Origin: Dioscorea cayenensis subsp. rotundata | Taxonomy: Eukaryota > Streptophyta > Magnoliopsida > Dioscoreales > Dioscoreaceae | Direction of reading: 5' to 3' | DNA length: 64,000 nt | Assembly (NCBI RefSeq): GCF_009730915.1 | Contig: NC_052484.1 | Span: 2,942,054-3,006,053 of the forward strand | Shown here: in pieces, positions 61,454-64,000 of the stretch | Numbering within the stretch: position 1 is the first letter of the stretch | How the letters are laid out: the number at the start of each line of letters is the position of its first letter | Notes under the pieces: model-generated | The model's database searches: none | The model's input: only the letters and a program-made list of their open reading frames with translations | What the model was told of the DNA's origin: nothing | Position numbers and translations under genes: made by a program

Positions 61454-62120
61454 AAATATGTATACAATCTACTGATGTTGGTAGAACGTCTGCAGTTGAA
61501 AACAATAGCAGAGATAGAAAAAGAGACATAGAATGGGTGGTGGGCAGGTTGCTTAGTATTGAATTGGTTTATATATTTTGCATCTGTAAAATAAGATTCG
61601 ACGGCTATGATTTGTTGGGTTACTGTAAATGATTAGACAGTTCAGATCAAAACACTATACATCCCACTTTTATTACTATTCAATAAGCACGATATTACTA
61701 TTTATCAAAACAGTGATTACCGTTGGATTGAAATCTACGAACGTTCTTAGTGACAAACCCTCATTTGACAAAAAAACAAAAAGTCCAGAGGTGTGTACAC
61801 TGTCTAAGAATTGATCATTCAGCCTGTGTTCTCTCATCCGACGATATGGGGTTTGAACAGTAAGTCCACACCCACAACAGGTATCAGCTAGTATAATTGT
61901 GTCCTCGAGATATCTCAAATGTCTTGTAATCGCTTTTCACAGTGAGAATAATATTATCCTTTGGTTATATATATATATATATATATAATATTTTCTGGAA
62001 AAGAAATAAAAAAATCTAGTTAAAATAAAAAAAAATTATTTAAAAAGTTTCTTAATTTCATCTTTATACAAAATTCCGAATTCACCCATCAAATAAATTC
62101 CAACCCAAATAATAAATCTT
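60240..62120. other. Intergenic DNA upstream of UTP4
   Basis: AT-rich, with (TA)n tracts at about 61421-61452 and 61968-61986. The segment 61790-61925, read on the minus strand, contains GTTCAAACCCC, a box-B-like word, and could be a degenerate SINE. I see no protein gene. Confidence 0.4.
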
Positions 62121-62130
62121 ATTCATCATA

Positions 62131-62316
62131 TTGGGCCAAAGCCCAACATCTCTCTAAACCCTCAAAATAAATAAAAAAACAAAAATAAAAAAAAAAACCC
62201 TTCAACTTCTCCATAATTACAACCCAACCCTCCCAAAACCCTTATTTCCGAGGCGCCGCCCCTTCGCCTCTCTTTTCAATTGGAGTGCGAGCGCTTGATC
62301 GAGAAATCTAGGGTTT
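62131..62316 (+). promoter_or_regulatory. UTP4 promoter with site II and telo-box motifs
   Basis: TTGGGCC (62131-62137) and AGCCCAA (62140-62146) form an inverted pair of site II (TCP-binding TGGGCY) motifs. AAACCCT (62156-62162) and TAGGGTTT (62309-62316) are telo-box-like. This combination is typical of plant ribosomal-protein and ribosome-biogenesis genes, in line with the downstream gene. Motif evidence only. Confidence 0.6.
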
Positions 62317-62334
62317 CAATCCTTCGCCTCTTGG

Positions 62335-63954
62335 ATGGGATCGAAGAGCAACGGATTCGCCAAGCCGAGGTCTTCTTCGATGAAGGGATTCCAGGTTTAT
62401 AGGAATAGCTCCGTGGAGTGGAAGCCGTCGCCGGTTGTGGCGCTCGCTACCAGCCCTGATGGTTCCCAGGTCGCCGCTGCCCGTGACGATGGCTCTCTCG
62501 AGATCTGGCTTGTTTCCCCTGGCTCTGTTGGCTGGCATTGCCAATTGGTTTGCTTTGTTTCGCTCTTAGCTCTCCGTTTTAGCTCGATCTTTGCTTCTCT
62601 GTTGTTTGATTTTTATGATTTCTGGTTGTAGACGATTCAAGGGGACCCGAACTCCAGGGTGTCTTCGCTGGTGTGGTGTCCGCCGAGCTCCACAAGCGCC
62701 GGGCATGGTCGTTTGTTATCTTCGAGCATTGATGGGTCTATCTCAGAGTGGGATATCTTTTCCTTGCAGCAAAAGGTCTTTTTTTTTTTGTTTCGACCTC
62801 TCTGTATGGGCTTTTGTTTTGATTTTGTGAATATACGCTCTTAATTTCGGTTTTCTTAGTGTGCACATTTTCTTCAATTCAAAATCGTTTTTTTATTTTG
62901 AAAATCTAGTTAACTTCCATGTGCACACAGTCTTGCAGCTAATTTTTTTTAATTGTTATGTGCTTACTGGATATTTGGTCTGTAATGATTTTCCTGTTAT
63001 ATATTATCGTTTTGGATGTTTTTGTTTTCTAGTCTTTCGTCTCTGTATGTTTAACCGTCAAATTAAATTCCTAGTAGTTGTATGAGGTTAATTTCCAATT
63101 TTGGCAGTCTTCATTTTAAGTTGGTACGTGCATACTGGATATTTGTTCTGTGATGATTCCTGTTGTTTCTTATGATTTCAGATATTTTTGGTTTTTTTGT
63201 CTTGCCCTTTATATTTGTACCTATCACTAGAATTAAGGTTTATTGGCAGAACTGATATGTTTATTTGCTGTAAATGATGGTTATTTCAGATTGTAGTAGA
63301 TTCTGTTGGAGTATCTATCTGGCAGATGGCGGTGGAACCATACAATGATTCATTGCATTTTTCAAACATTGGCTCAGGGCTTGTAGAAAATGGATTTACA
63401 GATGTTGATGCTCAAAGCGATCCGGAATCTAGTGAAAGTGATGATGACAATGATGAAATCAATTCTGTTGCTATCAGAATGGAAAATCAGCGATTGGCCA
63501 TTGCTTGTGATGATGGTTGTGTGCGTATCTATGATGCATCAGATGCTGGAGAAGTAACATATAGCAGGTCATTTCCCAGGGTTAGCGGTTAGATCTATAC
63601 CCATTCCTTGCATTTCTAAACTACATTCCAAGCAGGTTTATAATTATGCATTCCTGCAGGGCGCCTTTTGAGTGTTGCTTGGAGCCTAGATGGAAAACAT
63701 ATATTTGCTGGAAGTAGTGATGGGTATGCTTTCAACAATTAATTTGTTAATTTTGAAATGCAAGTATTATTTTATTTATTTTTTGTGATTGCTGTATTGC
63801 CTTATTGTATTTGACTATGTAAAATCTGGAAATTTTGCAGATTAATTAGATGCTGGAATACTTCATCATTTCATGAGACTTATCGTGTCACAGTTGGGCT
63901 GGGGGGCTTGGGTAGTGGACATGAAATTTGCGTGTGGTCACTATTATTTTTGAG
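62335..63954 (+). CDS. UTP4: U3 snoRNP WD40 protein UTP4 (cirhin/POPCORN homologue), 5' part
   Basis: UTP4 is a WD40 subunit of the t-UTP/UtpA part of the small-subunit processome, needed for 18S rRNA maturation in the nucleolus. The Arabidopsis homologue is POPCORN. Five in-frame exons are visible: 62335-62547, 62632-62775, 63290-63587, 63660-63723 and 63841-63954, all with GT-AG introns. Conserved pieces include [73 protein letters not shown], an acidic insert [22 protein letters not shown], and [20 protein letters not shown]. No frame break is present. The gene continues beyond the window. The start is chosen at the first ATG in the GC-rich exon; a second in-frame ATG ([14 protein letters not shown]) is also possible. 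Confidence 0.92.
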
Positions 63955-64000
63955 GTAGGAGAAAATTTACTTTGAAGCTATAAGTAGGAAGTTTGATGAT

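Overview
This is a nuclear window from a flowering plant. Conserved genes carry GT-AG introns, the intergenic DNA is very AT-rich, and most of the first 45 kb is transposable-element debris. GC-rich first exons (TL17, UTP4) and the monocot-like C-terminus of RPL13 suggest a non-grass monocot. That placement is an inference and no species can be fixed. The sequence contains one run of exactly 1,000 N (55588-56587).

Layout. 1-6 kb: the 5' LTR of a copia-like element (minus strand), a gypsy-like LTR, and a decayed hAT transposase. 6.9-16.8 kb: a nest of insertions. A short hAT-type element with an 8-bp target duplication holds a Helitron-like block, a MITE and a complete Mutator-like element (10344-15937). 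18.7-21.2 kb: a Pack-MULE that captured the first exon of a TFIIS gene and was itself hit by a solo LTR. 22-33 kb: the thylakoid lumen protein gene TL17 (minus), split by a ~9 kb first intron containing a LINE tail, a Ty3/gypsy element and a SINE nested in it. 34-38 kb: a 50-codon small ORF, a ~150-bp tandem array, and CTF8 (minus). 38.6-44.3 kb: GC-rich transposon ends and a second hAT transposase. 44.9-52.9 kb: RPL13 (+), a dimeric A/B-barrel protein gene (+) and a CLE peptide gene (minus). 55.6-60.2 kb: the N gap followed by a tandem array of ~1.3 kb units encoding dsRNA-binding-motif fragments. 62.3-64 kb: the start of the U3 snoRNP WD40 gene UTP4 (+), which runs off the window.

The host genes are not an operon. 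Their promoters do show motifs that fit their roles: I-box and G-box before TL17, E2F-type sites before CTF8, and telo-box/site II motifs before the ribosome-related genes RPL13 and UTP4.

Three unrelated conserved genes between 47.8 and 52.7 kb each carry small frame-breaking indels, while TL17, CTF8 and UTP4 are intact. This looks like either a patch of poor consensus sequence or local gene decay.
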